A stretch of 64,000 bases of DNA from Xanthobacter sp. NM-59 (GCF_021401125.1 NZ_JACBFQ010000002.1:483501-547500); one strand, 5' to 3'. Counted from the first letter of the stretch, positions 46,981-56,928 are shown. Program-made: numbers and translations. The notes: generated from the sequence alone by a model not told the origin.

Positions 46981-47814
46981 ATGCTCCAGCGGATTCTGCT
47001 CCTGCTCGGTGAATCATCGGCCTCGGAGACGGCGCGGGCCACCGCCTTCAAGCTCGCGCAGGAAACCGGCGCGGGCCTGGCAGGGCTGGCCGGCGTCGAC
47101 CTTTCCGCCCTCGATCTGCCGACCTTGGGCCGGGCCGGTGCCAGCGCCCTGAAGGCGCGCGTGGAAGCCGAGCTTCTCGCCGAGTCGGAGGCGCTGCAGA
47201 AGCGCCTGCGCGCCCAATACCAGCAGCAATGTGCCGATCGCAGCATTCCCTTTGAATGGCTCTCGTTCGAGGGCGATCCCCAGGCGGCGCTGCGGATGGC
47301 GGTGGAAACCCGCGACTTGGTGGTGACCGGCCACGACACCGGCTTCCACGCCGGAAGCGAAGTGCCCCTGCCCGACCTCCTCTCGCAGCTTCTGGCCGCC
47401 ACCCCCCGCCCCTTCCTGGTGTGCGGCGAGGAGATGCCGAACGGCGGCGACGTGCTGGTGGGCTACGACGCCAGCATGCCGGCCATGCGCGCGCTCCAGA
47501 TGTTCGCTCTCACCGGCATCGCGAAGGGCCGGCGGGTAAAGGTGGTGTCGGTGGATACCGGCCAGGAGACCGCCGCGCGCAACGCTTCCGCCGCCGTCTC
47601 CTATCTCGCCAGCCATGGCTATGGGGCAGAGGCAGCGCCGGTGGCCTCGCGCGTCGACATTGCCGAGGTGCTCCGCCTGGAGGCCACCGACATGAAAGCG
47701 GGCCTGCTGGTGATGGGTTCCTATGGCCATCGGGGCTGGCACGAGCTGCTGTTCGGCTCCACCACCCACAAGCTGGCCGAAAACCCGCCCTGCCCGCTCT
47801 TCGTCTACCACTGA
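46981..47814 (+). CDS. Universal stress protein (UspA family), tandem-domain size
   Basis: A 277-residue protein. The C-terminal Usp domain (about 150-277) is clear: VLVGYDASMPAMRAL at its start and LLVMGSYGHRGWHELLFGST, the nucleotide-binding G-x2-G-x9-GS-type motif. The N-terminal half starts like a Usp domain (ILLLLGESSASE) but has lost most of the ATP-binding motif. GAGGGACACC precedes ATG 46981. Confidence 0.88.
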   Translation: MLQRILLLLGESSASETARATAFKLAQETGAGLAGLAGVDLSALDLPTLGRAGASALKARVEAELLAESEALQKRLRAQYQQQCADRSIPFEWLSFEGDPQAALRMAVETRDLVVTGHDTGFHAGSEVPLPDLLSQLLAATPRPFLVCGEEMPNGGDVLVGYDASMPAMRALQMFALTGIAKGRRVKVVSVDTGQETAARNASAAVSYLASHGYGAEAAPVASRVDIAEVLRLEATDMKAGLLVMGSYGHRGWHELLFGSTTHKLAENPPCPLFVYH

Positions 47815-48034
47815 GGAAGCGCGGCGCCGACGCCTGCGCGGTTCCCGGAGCGGCCCGGCGATCATCTGCAGGGGGCGCGGACTTGGAGGCTTGGGGGACC
47901 ATATGCCCCCTGCCATCCCCCCCCCACCCCGTTTCCCCCGACCTCACGCCCCTGCCCCATGGGCGGCCTTGCCTCGCCGCGGCGCCCGTGCCACCGTCGG
48001 GCACCCGCGCCGCGCTGGAAGTTCCTGACCCATC

Positions 48035-48982
48035 ATGCTGCTTTCCCCTTCCCGCCCCGACCTCGGCGCATGGCCCCCGATGGGCTATGTGGAAACCCGC
48101 CTCGACCGCGCGGCCCATCTGCGAAGCACCGCGCATGCCCTGCGTTCCCACGCGGAGGCGCGCGCCTATGTTTTCGGCGGTGAGCTGGTGGCCCTGAAGC
48201 CGGCCCGCGAGGCGGGCGCGCTCGACAATCCCCTTCTTTCCCTCGCCGAAGCCCGGCCGTGGTGCGACGAGCGGATGCTGTTCCTGGGCCTGGAGGGCAA
48301 CGCGCCGCGCTTTGGCCTCTCCTTCGACCCCGGGCGGCGGGAGGAGATCGAGGCCCTCGGCTTCAAGGTGACGGACCTGCGCTCCATCGCCGCCGGCGGA
48401 CTGGTAGCCAATGACGACCTGGGCTCCCTGGCCACCGGCAAGGCCCTGTTCGGCTGGCACGGCCGGCATCGTTTCTGCGCCAATTGCGGGTCAGAGACGC
48501 GGGTGGTGGAGGCCGGCTGGCGGCGGGACTGCCCCAGCTGCGGCGCCCAGCATTTTCCGCGCACCGACCCGGTGGCCATCATGCTCACCGCCCGCGGTGA
48601 CCGATGCCTGCTGGGCCGCCAGCCCCACTTCCCGCCCGGCATGTGGAGCTGCCTTGCCGGCTTCGTGGAGCCAGGCGAAACCATTGAGGACGCTGTGCGG
48701 CGCGAGACCATGGAGGAAGCGGGCATCGCGGTGGGCCGCGTGACCTACCATTCCTGCCAGCCCTGGCCTTTCCCCATGCAGCTCATGTTCGGCTGCCTCG
48801 CGGAGGCCACGTCCGAAGCCATCACCATGGATCCCGGTGAGCTGGAGGCGGTGCGCTGGTTCTCCCGCGAGGAGACCGCCGCCCTCATCGCCCACGCCCA
48901 CCCCGACGGTCTGTTCGCCCCGGTGACGGCCGCCATCGCCCACCACCTCATGCGCGCTTTCGTGGAAGGCGCGCGTGCCTGA
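48035..48982 (+). CDS. nudC: NAD+ diphosphatase (RNA deNADding Nudix hydrolase)
   Basis: A 315-residue Nudix enzyme. A zinc ribbon has CANC and CPSC pairs (about residues 148-170). The Nudix box is GFVEPGETIEDAVRRETMEE (about 209-228), and SCQPWPFPMQLM is the NudC-specific motif. It hydrolyses NADH/NAD and removes NAD caps from RNA. The next gene starts inside its 3' end with an 8-bp overlap. Confidence 0.96.
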   Translation: MLLSPSRPDLGAWPPMGYVETRLDRAAHLRSTAHALRSHAEARAYVFGGELVALKPAREAGALDNPLLSLAEARPWCDERMLFLGLEGNAPRFGLSFDPGRREEIEALGFKVTDLRSIAAGGLVANDDLGSLATGKALFGWHGRHRFCANCGSETRVVEAGWRRDCPSCGAQHFPRTDPVAIMLTARGDRCLLGRQPHFPPGMWSCLAGFVEPGETIEDAVRRETMEEAGIAVGRVTYHSCQPWPFPMQLMFGCLAEATSEAITMDPGELEAVRWFSREETAALIAHAHPDGLFAPVTAAIAHHLMRAFVEGARA

Positions 48983-50759
48983 GGCCGCGCCCACCCGCTC
49001 CGTGCTCTGGCGGCTGCTGGACCGCGCCTTCCCCCCGCCGGGTGGGCGACATAGGCAGGGCCGGCGCCCGCCCTCGCTGGTCTATGGCCTCAACGACCCG
49101 GTTCCCAGGCCCAATCTGCTGACCCTGGCCAGCCAGCACGCCATGCTGGCGGCCACCTTCCTGCTCTACCCTATCCTCGCGGCCACCGAAGTCGGCCTGC
49201 CGGCGGCGCAGACCACAAGCATGCTCACCGCGTGCGCCCTGTGCATCGGCATCGCCACCGTGCTGCAATGCCTGCCCACGCGCTTCGGCAGCGGCTACCT
49301 GGCGGTGCACATTCCCTCGCCGGGCGCCATTCCCCTGGCCCTGCAGGCGCTCACCCTTGGCGGCGTGGGGCTATGGGGCGCCACCATGTTCACCGTCGGC
49401 GTGGCGCAGATATTCGTTGCCCGGCTGGCCCGGCCACTGCGGGTGCTGCTGCCGCCGGAAGTGTGCGGCGTGGCGGTGACCATGCTGGGCGTCTCCCTCG
49501 CCGGACCGGCCTTCCGCCGTGCCTTGGGCATGGCGACGGAGAGCGCCGAGGTCGCCCCCGCAGCCTTCATGACCGGCGCCGCCACCCTCGGCCTCATCGT
49601 TGCCGTCACGGTGTTTGCGCCGCGCGGGCTGAAGCTGTTCGCCATGCTGACGGGGGCGAGCCTGGGCTGGGTGCTGGCGGCGATGCTGGGTGTGGACCAC
49701 CCCGACGCCGCGCGAATCATCGCCGATACGCCGCTGATGGCCTGGCCCGAGCCCACCCTGCCCGATCTGCGCATCGAGCCCAGCCTGCTGCCGCTGATGG
49801 CTCTGCTGGTGCTGATCAATCTAGTGGACGTGCTGTCCGTCACCGTCTCGCTGGAGCGCATGAATGACGCCGACTGGCGGCGCGCCGACATGCGCGCGGC
49901 CCAGCGCGCGGTGACCGCCTGCGGCATCGGCAATATGCTCAACGGGCTGAGCGGCGGCTTCCAGTCGGGCCTGTCCTCGTCGTCGGTGGGGCTGGCCTTC
50001 GCCACCCAGGCCACCGCGCGGGTGATCGGCATCGCCGCCGGCGCGCTCATCTTCGCCATCGCCTTCTTCCCGAAGGCCATCGTGGCGCTCACCCTCATTC
50101 CCTCGCCGGTGATTGGCGGCATCCTGCTTTATACTTCCGCCTATCTGGTGGTGGCGGGCATGGACCTCATCGTATCGCGCCGGCTCTCCGAGCGGCGGGT
50201 GTTCCTGGTGGGGCTCTCGGTGCTGGCGGGCCTCTCGGTGGCGCTGCTGCCACTGAAGGAGCAGATCCCGGCCGCGCTGCAGCCCCTGTTCTCCACCCCG
50301 CTCACGGTGGCGGCGTGCAGTGCCATCCTGCTGAACATCCTGTTCCGCATCGGCATTGCCCGCGAGACCGGGGAGAAGGTGCCCGAGGGCGCCCACGCCT
50401 TCCCCTTCGCGCGCGATTTCCTGGAAAAGCAGGGCGATGTGTGGGGCGCCCGCCGCGACGTGATCGCCGCCGCCATCCCCACCGTTGCCCAGGCGCTGGA
50501 GCTCATCACCGACAGCGGGCTCGCGGAAGGCCCGGTGGAGCTGCGCGCCCGCTTCGACGAGGCCCACCTCGACGTCTATCTTCTCTATGATGGCGAGATC
50601 GTGCAGCCGCCCAAGGAGCGCCCCTCGCCCGAGGCGCTCTTGGGCGATGCGCAGGAGGTGGCGGGCTTCACCGCCTACATGCTCCAGCGCCTCTCCGATC
50701 ATGTCCGCTTCGGCCGCAGCCAGGGCCGCGCCCGCATCGCGCTCCGCTTCGACCACTGA
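48975..50759 (+). CDS. Nucleobase:cation symporter (NCS2-type) with C-terminal GHKL-like domain
   Basis: A 594-residue protein. Residues about 45-460 form a multi-helix xanthine/uracil permease-type transporter with HIPSPGAIPLALQALTLGG and GIGNMLNGLSGGFQSGLSSS, the substrate-site regions of this family. Residues about 485-594 form a soluble domain resembling a histidine-kinase/anti-sigma ATPase module (VELRARFDEAHLDVYLLYDG, then FTAYMLQRLSDHVRFGRSQG, ending ALRFDH). The GTG start at 48975 overlaps the end of nudC. The transported base is unknown, and ATP binding by the tail is inference. Confidence 0.85.
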   Translation: MPEAAPTRSVLWRLLDRAFPPPGGRHRQGRRPPSLVYGLNDPVPRPNLLTLASQHAMLAATFLLYPILAATEVGLPAAQTTSMLTACALCIGIATVLQCLPTRFGSGYLAVHIPSPGAIPLALQALTLGGVGLWGATMFTVGVAQIFVARLARPLRVLLPPEVCGVAVTMLGVSLAGPAFRRALGMATESAEVAPAAFMTGAATLGLIVAVTVFAPRGLKLFAMLTGASLGWVLAAMLGVDHPDAARIIADTPLMAWPEPTLPDLRIEPSLLPLMALLVLINLVDVLSVTVSLERMNDADWRRADMRAAQRAVTACGIGNMLNGLSGGFQSGLSSSSVGLAFATQATARVIGIAAGALIFAIAFFPKAIVALTLIPSPVIGGILLYTSAYLVVAGMDLIVSRRLSERRVFLVGLSVLAGLSVALLPLKEQIPAALQPLFSTPLTVAACSAILLNILFRIGIARETGEKVPEGAHAFPFARDFLEKQGDVWGARRDVIAAAIPTVAQALELITDSGLAEGPVELRARFDEAHLDVYLLYDGEIVQPPKERPSPEALLGDAQEVAGFTAYMLQRLSDHVRFGRSQGRARIALRFDH

Positions 50760-50777
50760 GCGGAGCGCGCCGCCGGC

Positions 50778-51635
50778 TCAGGGGTTTTCCGGTCCCACCT
50801 GGAGGCTCGCGCGGAAGGGATGGGCGGGATAGACGCCCAGAATGCGCATCTCCCGGGAGAAGAAGGCCAACTCCTCCAGCGCCAGGCGCACGGAGCGCTC
50901 GTCGGGGTGCCCGTCCACGTCGGCATAGAACTGGGTGGCGGTGAAGTGCCCGTCCATCTGGTAGGATTCGAGCTTGGTCATGTTGACGCCATTGGTGGCG
51001 AAGCCGCCCAGCGCCTTGTAGAGCGCTGCCGGCACGTTGCGCACCCGGAACACGAAGGTGGTCACCACCGGGGCGCTCTCGGCCGGCGCCCATTCGCCAT
51101 TGCGGGCCAGGATAATGAAGCGCGTGGTGTTGTGTGCCTCGTCCTCAATGTTCTCCTTGAGGATGTCGAGCCCGTAGATCTCGGCCGCCAGGCGCGAGGC
51201 GATGGCGGCGCGGGTGGGATCTCCTGCCTCAGCGATCTCGCGGGCGGAACCGGCCGTATCCGCCCCGATGAGCGGGGTCAGGGACAATTCGGCGATGGCC
51301 TTGCGGCACTGCCCCAGCGCCATCACGTGGCTCTGCACGGTGCGGATGGTGGCGAGGCTGGCGCCGGGCACGGCCATCAGCTGGTGCGACAGGGGCAGGA
51401 AGTATTCGCCCACGATGTTCAGCTTCGACTGGGGCATCAGGCGGTGAATGTCCGCCACCCGGCCGGCCACCGAATTCTCGATGGGGATCATGGCAAGCTC
51501 GGCCTCGCCCCCATCCACCGCGGCGAAGGCATCCTCGAACGTGGCGCAGGGCAGCGCCTCCAAGTCGGGAAAGGCCTCGCGGCACGCAATATGGGAATTG
51601 GCCCCCGGCTCACCCTGAAACGAGATGCGACGCAT
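50778..51635 (-). CDS. pheA: Prephenate dehydratase
   Basis: A 285-residue enzyme converting prephenate to phenylpyruvate. It begins RRISFQGEPGANSHIACREA and contains AMIPIENSVAGRVADIHRLM, with the catalytic region AHNTTRFIILAR (Thr-rich TRF motif, about 180). A C-terminal ACT domain (NVPAALYKALGGFATNGVN; KLESYQMDGHF) implies allosteric control by phenylalanine. ATG 51635 is chosen because GGTGAG lies 8 bases upstream; an in-frame GTG at 51644 is the alternative. Convergent with the permease. Confidence 0.95.
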   Translation of the reverse strand: MRRISFQGEPGANSHIACREAFPDLEALPCATFEDAFAAVDGGEAELAMIPIENSVAGRVADIHRLMPQSKLNIVGEYFLPLSHQLMAVPGASLATIRTVQSHVMALGQCRKAIAELSLTPLIGADTAGSAREIAEAGDPTRAAIASRLAAEIYGLDILKENIEDEAHNTTRFIILARNGEWAPAESAPVVTTFVFRVRNVPAALYKALGGFATNGVNMTKLESYQMDGHFTATQFYADVDGHPDERSVRLALEELAFFSREMRILGVYPAHPFRASLQVGPENP

Positions 51636-52075
51636 CCTGGACACTCACCGCCCCGCGCCGCCTCCCAGAAGGGAAAGCCACGATGCCCGCTCGCGATGCG
51701 CGGGGATATCCACCCCGAGCGGAACTCGATCCACCATGCCGGAAGGCCGCCGGCTGCGACAACGCCGCGCGCCCGCCGCACCTGCCCCAAGGCCACGCCC
51801 CAGGGTCGCCAGCGCGCCAGCGCGAAGGAATTAAAGGCCGGGCGCGGAACCTCTCCGCCGGATCGCTTCCGAACGGTTCGCGACACCGCGGTGACGGCCC
51901 CGGCAGGCGCCTTAATACGGGTTGCGCCGTTCCAATCAAAGTGCTTAGTGTCGCCGAGAATGCGCGGAGGGGTTCGCGCGCGTCATATTATAGGGATAGG
52001 AAGCACACCACCGCGCGCTGCCCATTTCGCGGGTCGGGATGCTCCAAAACAAGGGCTTCGAGGGGCATAGCGCCG
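51636..52075. promoter_or_regulatory. Divergent region between pheA and cycM
   Basis: A 440-bp region without a recognisable gene. For cycM a TATTAT -10-like element lies at 51986-51991, in an AT-richer stretch, with no strong -35. No Phe-rich leader peptide or attenuator is evident upstream of pheA, in contrast to leuA. Confidence 0.4.
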
Positions 52076-52639
52076 ATGACCTTTTTTGAATTGAACAAAA
52101 TTGCAGGTGCCCTGCTGGCGACGCTGGCATTTGCCGTGGGCATCGGGATTACCTCCCAGATCCTCTTCACGCCCGACGCCCCGGCCAAGCCGGGCTATGA
52201 GATTGCCATCGAGGAAGCTGGCGCGACCGCGACCAAGGTGGCTGAGCCGACCATTGAGGAGCTGTTCGCCACCGCCTCGGTGGAAAAGGGTGCGACCGTC
52301 GCCAAGAAGTGCGGCGCCTGCCATAATTTCGCGGAAGGCGCCGGCGCCAAGGTCGGCCCGGATCTCTACGGCGTGGTTGGCCGCGATGTGGCCAGCGTCG
52401 AGGGCTTCGCCTATTCGGCGGCCATGAAGGCCAAGGGTGGCAAGTGGACTCCGGAGGCCATCAACGCCTTCATCACCAATCCCAAGTCCGCCGTGCCCGG
52501 CACCGCCATGGGCTTCGCCGGCCTGCCCAAGGCCGTGGATCGCGCCAACATCATCGCCTACCTGAACTCGCTGTCGCACAATCCCCAGCCCCTGCCCACC
52601 GCCGCGGCTGCCGCTCCCGAGGCCGCGCCGGCCAAGTGA
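52076..52639 (+). CDS. cycM: Membrane-anchored cytochrome c, CycM type
   Basis: A 187-residue class I cytochrome c. An N-terminal uncleaved anchor (about residues 9-31, IAGALLATLAFAVGIGITSQ) precedes the soluble domain, which has the heme motif CGACH (about 80-84) and the Met ligand in VPGTAMGFAG (about 141-146). It ends in an Ala/Pro-rich tail. CycM carries electrons from the bc1 complex to aa3 oxidase in rhizobial relatives. Upstream is its own promoter region. Confidence 0.95.
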   Translation: MTFFELNKIAGALLATLAFAVGIGITSQILFTPDAPAKPGYEIAIEEAGATATKVAEPTIEELFATASVEKGATVAKKCGACHNFAEGAGAKVGPDLYGVVGRDVASVEGFAYSAAMKAKGGKWTPEAINAFITNPKSAVPGTAMGFAGLPKAVDRANIIAYLNSLSHNPQPLPTAAAAAPEAAPAK

Positions 52640-52806
52640 GGCGCTGCCAAGCGAGGTTGAAGGCTGAAGATTGAGGGCGGCGGGGCGAGCCCCGGTTCAC
52701 CCGCCGCCCTCCAGCCCGTTCAAGGTGTCGCGGAAGGCGAGCCGGGAGCGGGCAAGGCGGCTCCAAGCGCTTGGGCCTTCACGCATTTGTCAGACATGCG
52801 CTGTTC

Positions 52807-52841
52807 AAAAAGGGCCGGTCCGCCAGGATCGGCCCTTTTTG
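52807..52841 (+). terminator. Rho-independent terminator between cycM and yejA
   Basis: AAAAAGGGCCG pairs with CGGCCCTTTTT over a short loop and continues GTTG. It is 170 bp after cycM, further than usual, so a short RNA ending here (from about 52700) cannot be excluded. The remainder of 52640-52970 holds the yejA promoter but no gene. Confidence 0.85.
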
Positions 52842-52970
52842 TTGCCCCAGCGGGGAGGCACCCTGCGATCCGGTTCCGTGCCTCACCCGGGCTGCCCGCC
52901 TTTCCCACGTCGCGGCCGGCGCCATAATCGGGTATTGCGGGGAACCGCGGACCTGTATCCGGAGACGTCG

Positions 52971-54854
52971 ATGCCCCTGCTCACCCGCCGTGCCTTCACC
53001 CTCGCCACCGCCCTTGCGCCAATGCTCGCGACGCGCGGCTTCGCCGAGGAGGCCGGCGCGGCCACCGGGAGCACGGCCGCCAGCCCCCCCAGCTTCCGTC
53101 ACGGCCTCTCGCTGATGGGCGAGCCCCGCTATCCGGCCGGCTTTCCCCACTTCGACTATGTGAACCCCACAGCGCCCAAGGGCGGCGTGCTGCGCCTGGC
53201 GGAGGATGGCGGCTTTGATTCGCTGAACTTCGTCATTCCGCGCGGCAGCCTCGCCAGCGGGCTGAGCTTCATCTACGACACGCTCATGACGTCCGCCTAT
53301 GACGAGGTGGCGAGCGAATATGGCCTGATCGCCGAAGGGGTCAGCTACCCCGCCGACTTTTCCTCCGTCACCTACCGGCTGCGCGAGAGTGCCAAATGGC
53401 ATGACGGCACCCCCATTTCCGCCGAGGACGTGGTGTGGTCGTTCGAGGTGCTGGTGGCCAATAATCCCAACCAGAAATTCTACTATTCCCACGTGGTGAA
53501 GGCGGAGAAGACCGCCGAGCGGGAGGTGACCTTCACCTTCGACCAGGCCGGCAATCGCGAGCTGCCGCAGATCGTGGGCCAGTTCATGGTGCTGCCGAAG
53601 CACTGGTGGACGGGCACCGGCCCCGACGGCAAGCCGCGCGACATCACCCAGGGCACCCTGGAGCCGCCCTTGGGGTCCGGCGCCTACCGCATCAAGAACG
53701 TCGTGCCCGGCCGCTCCATCGCCTATGAGCGTGTGGCCGACTATTGGGGCAAGGATGTCAATGTGAACGTGGGCAAGGACAATTTCGACGAGATCCGCTA
53801 CGAATACTTCCGCGACGACACCGTGATGCTGGAAGCCTTCAAGGCCGACCAGTATGACTTCCGCGTGGAATCCTCCGCCAAGAACTGGGCTACCGCCTAT
53901 GACTTCCCCGCCCGCAAGGACGGTAAGGTCATTCTCGAGATGTTCGAGAACCGCGCCTCGGGCGTCATGCAGGCCTTCATCCCCAATCTGCGGCGCGAGA
54001 AGTTCCAGGACCGGCGCGTGCGCCGCGCACTTAATTACGCCCTCGATTTCGAGGGCATGAACCATGCGCTGTTCTTCGATCAGTACAAGCGCATCAATTC
54101 CTATTTCTCCGGCACGGAACTCGCCTCTTCCGGCCTGCCCCAGGGCCGCGAGCTTGATATTCTGGAGAGCCTGAAGGGCAAGGTGCCGCAGGAGGTGTTC
54201 ACCACCGCCTACACCAACCCCGTCAGCGGCGACGAGACCGCCCGCCGCGCCAATCTGCGCGAGGCCACGCAGCTCATGAAGGCCGCCGGCTGGGAGGTGA
54301 AGAACCGCAAGCTGGTAAACGCCAAGGGCGAGGCCTTCACCATCGAGATGCTCATCGCCAGCCCGGCGTTCGAGCGGGTTGCGGTATTCTACAAGCCGGC
54401 GCTGGAGCGGCTCGGCATCACCGTCACCATCCGGCTCGTGGATTCGTCCCAATACATCAATCGCGTGCGGGCGCGGGACTTCGACATGATCGTGTCGGGC
54501 TGGGGCCAGTCCCTGTCGCCTGGCAACGAGCAGCGCGACTTTTTCGGCTCCTCCGCCGCCGATCGCGAAGGCTCGCGCAACTATGGCGGCATTCGCGACG
54601 CGGCGGTCGATACGCTGATCGACAAGGTGATCTACGCCACCGACCGCGCCGACCTCATGGCCGCCACCCACGCATTGGACCGGGTTCTGCTGTGGAATGA
54701 ATATGTCATTCCGGCCTGGACGCTGAACTACACCCGCACCGCGCGCTGGGACCGCTTCTCCCATCCCGCGCCGCTGCCGGCCTATTCGTTCGCCTTCCCG
54801 GACATCTGGTGGTTTGATGCAGAAAAGGCGGCCAAGATCGGCCAAGCCAAATGA
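52971..54854 (+). CDS. Oligopeptide ABC transporter substrate-binding protein 1 (SBP_bac_5, YejA-like)
   Basis: A 627-residue periplasmic binding protein. The N-terminal LTRRAFTLATALAPM has a twin-arginine-like motif, with cleavage predicted near FAEEAG. The family 5 core is clear: AKWHDGTPISAEDVVWSFE, LGSGAYRIKNVVPGRS and FDMIVSGWGQSLSPGNEQR. It is paralogous to the next gene (similar length and layout). GGAGACGTCG precedes ATG 52971. First gene of the Yej-type operon. Confidence 0.94.
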   Translation: MPLLTRRAFTLATALAPMLATRGFAEEAGAATGSTAASPPSFRHGLSLMGEPRYPAGFPHFDYVNPTAPKGGVLRLAEDGGFDSLNFVIPRGSLASGLSFIYDTLMTSAYDEVASEYGLIAEGVSYPADFSSVTYRLRESAKWHDGTPISAEDVVWSFEVLVANNPNQKFYYSHVVKAEKTAEREVTFTFDQAGNRELPQIVGQFMVLPKHWWTGTGPDGKPRDITQGTLEPPLGSGAYRIKNVVPGRSIAYERVADYWGKDVNVNVGKDNFDEIRYEYFRDDTVMLEAFKADQYDFRVESSAKNWATAYDFPARKDGKVILEMFENRASGVMQAFIPNLRREKFQDRRVRRALNYALDFEGMNHALFFDQYKRINSYFSGTELASSGLPQGRELDILESLKGKVPQEVFTTAYTNPVSGDETARRANLREATQLMKAAGWEVKNRKLVNAKGEAFTIEMLIASPAFERVAVFYKPALERLGITVTIRLVDSSQYINRVRARDFDMIVSGWGQSLSPGNEQRDFFGSSAADREGSRNYGGIRDAAVDTLIDKVIYATDRADLMAATHALDRVLLWNEYVIPAWTLNYTRTARWDRFSHPAPLPAYSFAFPDIWWFDAEKAAKIGQAK

Positions 54855-54903
54855 CACGGCGGTGCAACGCGACCTGGTTCCATGACGTGATCGGCCTCAT
54901 CCC

Positions 54904-56793
54904 ATGACGCTCTCCCGCCGTTCCCTCCTCCGCATCGGCGTCGGCCTCTCGGCTGGCGTGCTGGGGCCTCGCGCCTCCCGCGCCGAAACCACCGCGCCGG
55001 CGGATGAAGAAGGCGGGCGCTCCGCGAAGGCCGAGATGCGCCATGGCATCTCCTTCTTTGGAAACCTGGGCTACCCGGCGGATTTCACCCACTTCGCCTA
55101 TGTGAATCCGGACGCGCCCAAGGGCGGCCCTTTCTCGCAGATGGGCCGCACCACCTTCTACAACCAGTCGCTGAACACCTTCGACACGCTGAACCCCTAT
55201 AATCAGCGTGGCAACGGCGCCCAGGGCATCGAGCTGATCTACGACACCCTCATGGCCGCCGCCGGCGACGAGAAGAGTGCCATGTATCCGCGCCTCGCCA
55301 CGGGGGTGGAGATCGCCGACGAAGGGCTCACCTATCGCTTCCCGCTGAACCCCAAGGCCCGCTTCCATGACGGCAGCCCCGTCACCTCCGCCGATGTGGT
55401 GGCCACCTTCGCGGCCCTGAAGGCGGATGGCTACGAGACCATCCGCATGGCCCTGCGCGACCTCACCAGCGTGGAGGCGGATGGCGAGCGCACGGTGGTC
55501 ATGCGCTTCAAGCCTGGCCGCGCGCGCGATGTGCCGCTGACCGCCGCCGGCATGCCCATTTTCTCCAAGGCCTATCTGACGCAGCATCCGTTCAGCCAGT
55601 CGTCCATGGACCTGCCTTTGGGCTCCGGCCCCTACAAGGTGGCGCGGCTGGAGCAGGGGCGCTTCATCGAATATGACCGGGTGAAGGACTATTGGGGCGC
55701 GGACCTGCCCACCATGAAGGGCCGCTTCAACTTCGACACGGTGCGCTACGAATATTTCCGCGACCGCATCGCCGGCTTCGAGGGCTTCAAGGCCAGGACC
55801 TATCTGTTCCGCGAGGAATTCACCGCCCGCGAATGGGCCACCCAATACGACTTCCCCGCCGTGCGCGACGGACGGGTGAAGCTGGAGACGCTGCCGGACG
55901 AAAGCTTCTCCGGCGTGCAGGGCTGGTTCCTCAACACCCGCCGCCCGCAATTCTTCGACCGCCGGGTGCGCGAGGCCATCGGCCTTCTGTTCGACTTCGA
56001 CTGGACGCGGCGGAATCTGATGTACGATTCCTACCACCGCACCGTCTCCTTCTTCCAGAATTCGGACATGATGGCGCAGGGCCTGCCCTCCCCCGCCGAG
56101 CTGAAGCTGCTGGACCCGTTCCGCGCCCAATTGCCGGAAGACGTGTTCGGCGAACCCTATGTGCCGCCCGCCTCCGACGGCTCCGGCGAGGACCGGGCCC
56201 TGCGGCTGAAGGCGGTGGAGCTGCTGAAAAGCGCCGGCTACATGATCCGCCAGGGCAAGCTCGTGAACGCCAAGGGCGAGCCCTTCAGAATTGAGTTCCT
56301 CGAGGACAGTGGCGCCATGGAGCGCCACCATGCCCGCTTCATCGGCCATTTGAAGAAGGTGGGCATCGAGGCCAGCTTCCGCATCGTGGACCCCGCGCAA
56401 TATCAGGCGCGGCTTCAAACGTTCGACTTCGACGTGGTGACCCGCCGCTACAGCTTCGCGCCCTATCCGGGCGACGAACTGCGCGCCTATTTCTCCACGG
56501 AGGCGGCGCGCACACCCGGTTCCTACAATGTGGCGGGCATTGCCGACCCGGTGGTGGATGCCCTCATCAACCAGGCGCTGGCGGCAGAGAATGCGGAAGC
56601 GCTGATCACCTGCTGCCGTGCCCTCGACCGGGTGCTCCGCGCCGGGCACTATTGGATTCCCCAATGGTATTCGGGCGAAAACCGCATTGCCTATTGGGAC
56701 GTGTTCGACCGGCCCAAGGTGAAACCGCGCTATGAGCTGGGCGTGCTCGACACCTGGTGGAGCACCGCACCCGACGGGCAGAAGGCCGAATGA
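54904..56793 (+). CDS. Oligopeptide ABC transporter substrate-binding protein 2 (SBP_bac_5, YejA-like)
   Basis: A 629-residue paralogue of the previous gene, 49 bp downstream. The N-terminus MTLSRRSLLRIGVGLSAGVL carries SRRSLL, a twin-arginine motif. Core motifs are ARFHDGSPVTSADVVATF, LGSGPYKVARLEQGRF and FDVVTRRYSFAPYPGDELRA. YejA of E. coli binds the antibiotic peptide microcin C and other peptides. Two binding proteins before one set of permeases suggests broader or split substrate specificity. Confidence 0.94.
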   Translation: MTLSRRSLLRIGVGLSAGVLGPRASRAETTAPADEEGGRSAKAEMRHGISFFGNLGYPADFTHFAYVNPDAPKGGPFSQMGRTTFYNQSLNTFDTLNPYNQRGNGAQGIELIYDTLMAAAGDEKSAMYPRLATGVEIADEGLTYRFPLNPKARFHDGSPVTSADVVATFAALKADGYETIRMALRDLTSVEADGERTVVMRFKPGRARDVPLTAAGMPIFSKAYLTQHPFSQSSMDLPLGSGPYKVARLEQGRFIEYDRVKDYWGADLPTMKGRFNFDTVRYEYFRDRIAGFEGFKARTYLFREEFTAREWATQYDFPAVRDGRVKLETLPDESFSGVQGWFLNTRRPQFFDRRVREAIGLLFDFDWTRRNLMYDSYHRTVSFFQNSDMMAQGLPSPAELKLLDPFRAQLPEDVFGEPYVPPASDGSGEDRALRLKAVELLKSAGYMIRQGKLVNAKGEPFRIEFLEDSGAMERHHARFIGHLKKVGIEASFRIVDPAQYQARLQTFDFDVVTRRYSFAPYPGDELRAYFSTEAARTPGSYNVAGIADPVVDALINQALAAENAEALITCCRALDRVLRAGHYWIPQWYSGENRIAYWDVFDRPKVKPRYELGVLDTWWSTAPDGQKAE

Positions 56794-56928
56794 GGCCGGC
56801 CGGCGAAGCGCGGGCCTGGAGCGCAAGCCCGGCGCCCAACCGCGGGGATCTGGGACGCTTTGCCGTGGCGCAGGCTCGCGCGCAAAGCTGCCGCCCGCGT
56901 TCGCGGGGATTGCTCCAGCATGTGGCGC

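Noticed and set aside
51640..51840. Phenylalanine leader peptide before pheA
   Set aside because: The only Phe codons form short scattered groups without a good start, terminator hairpin or promoter arrangement like that of leuA.
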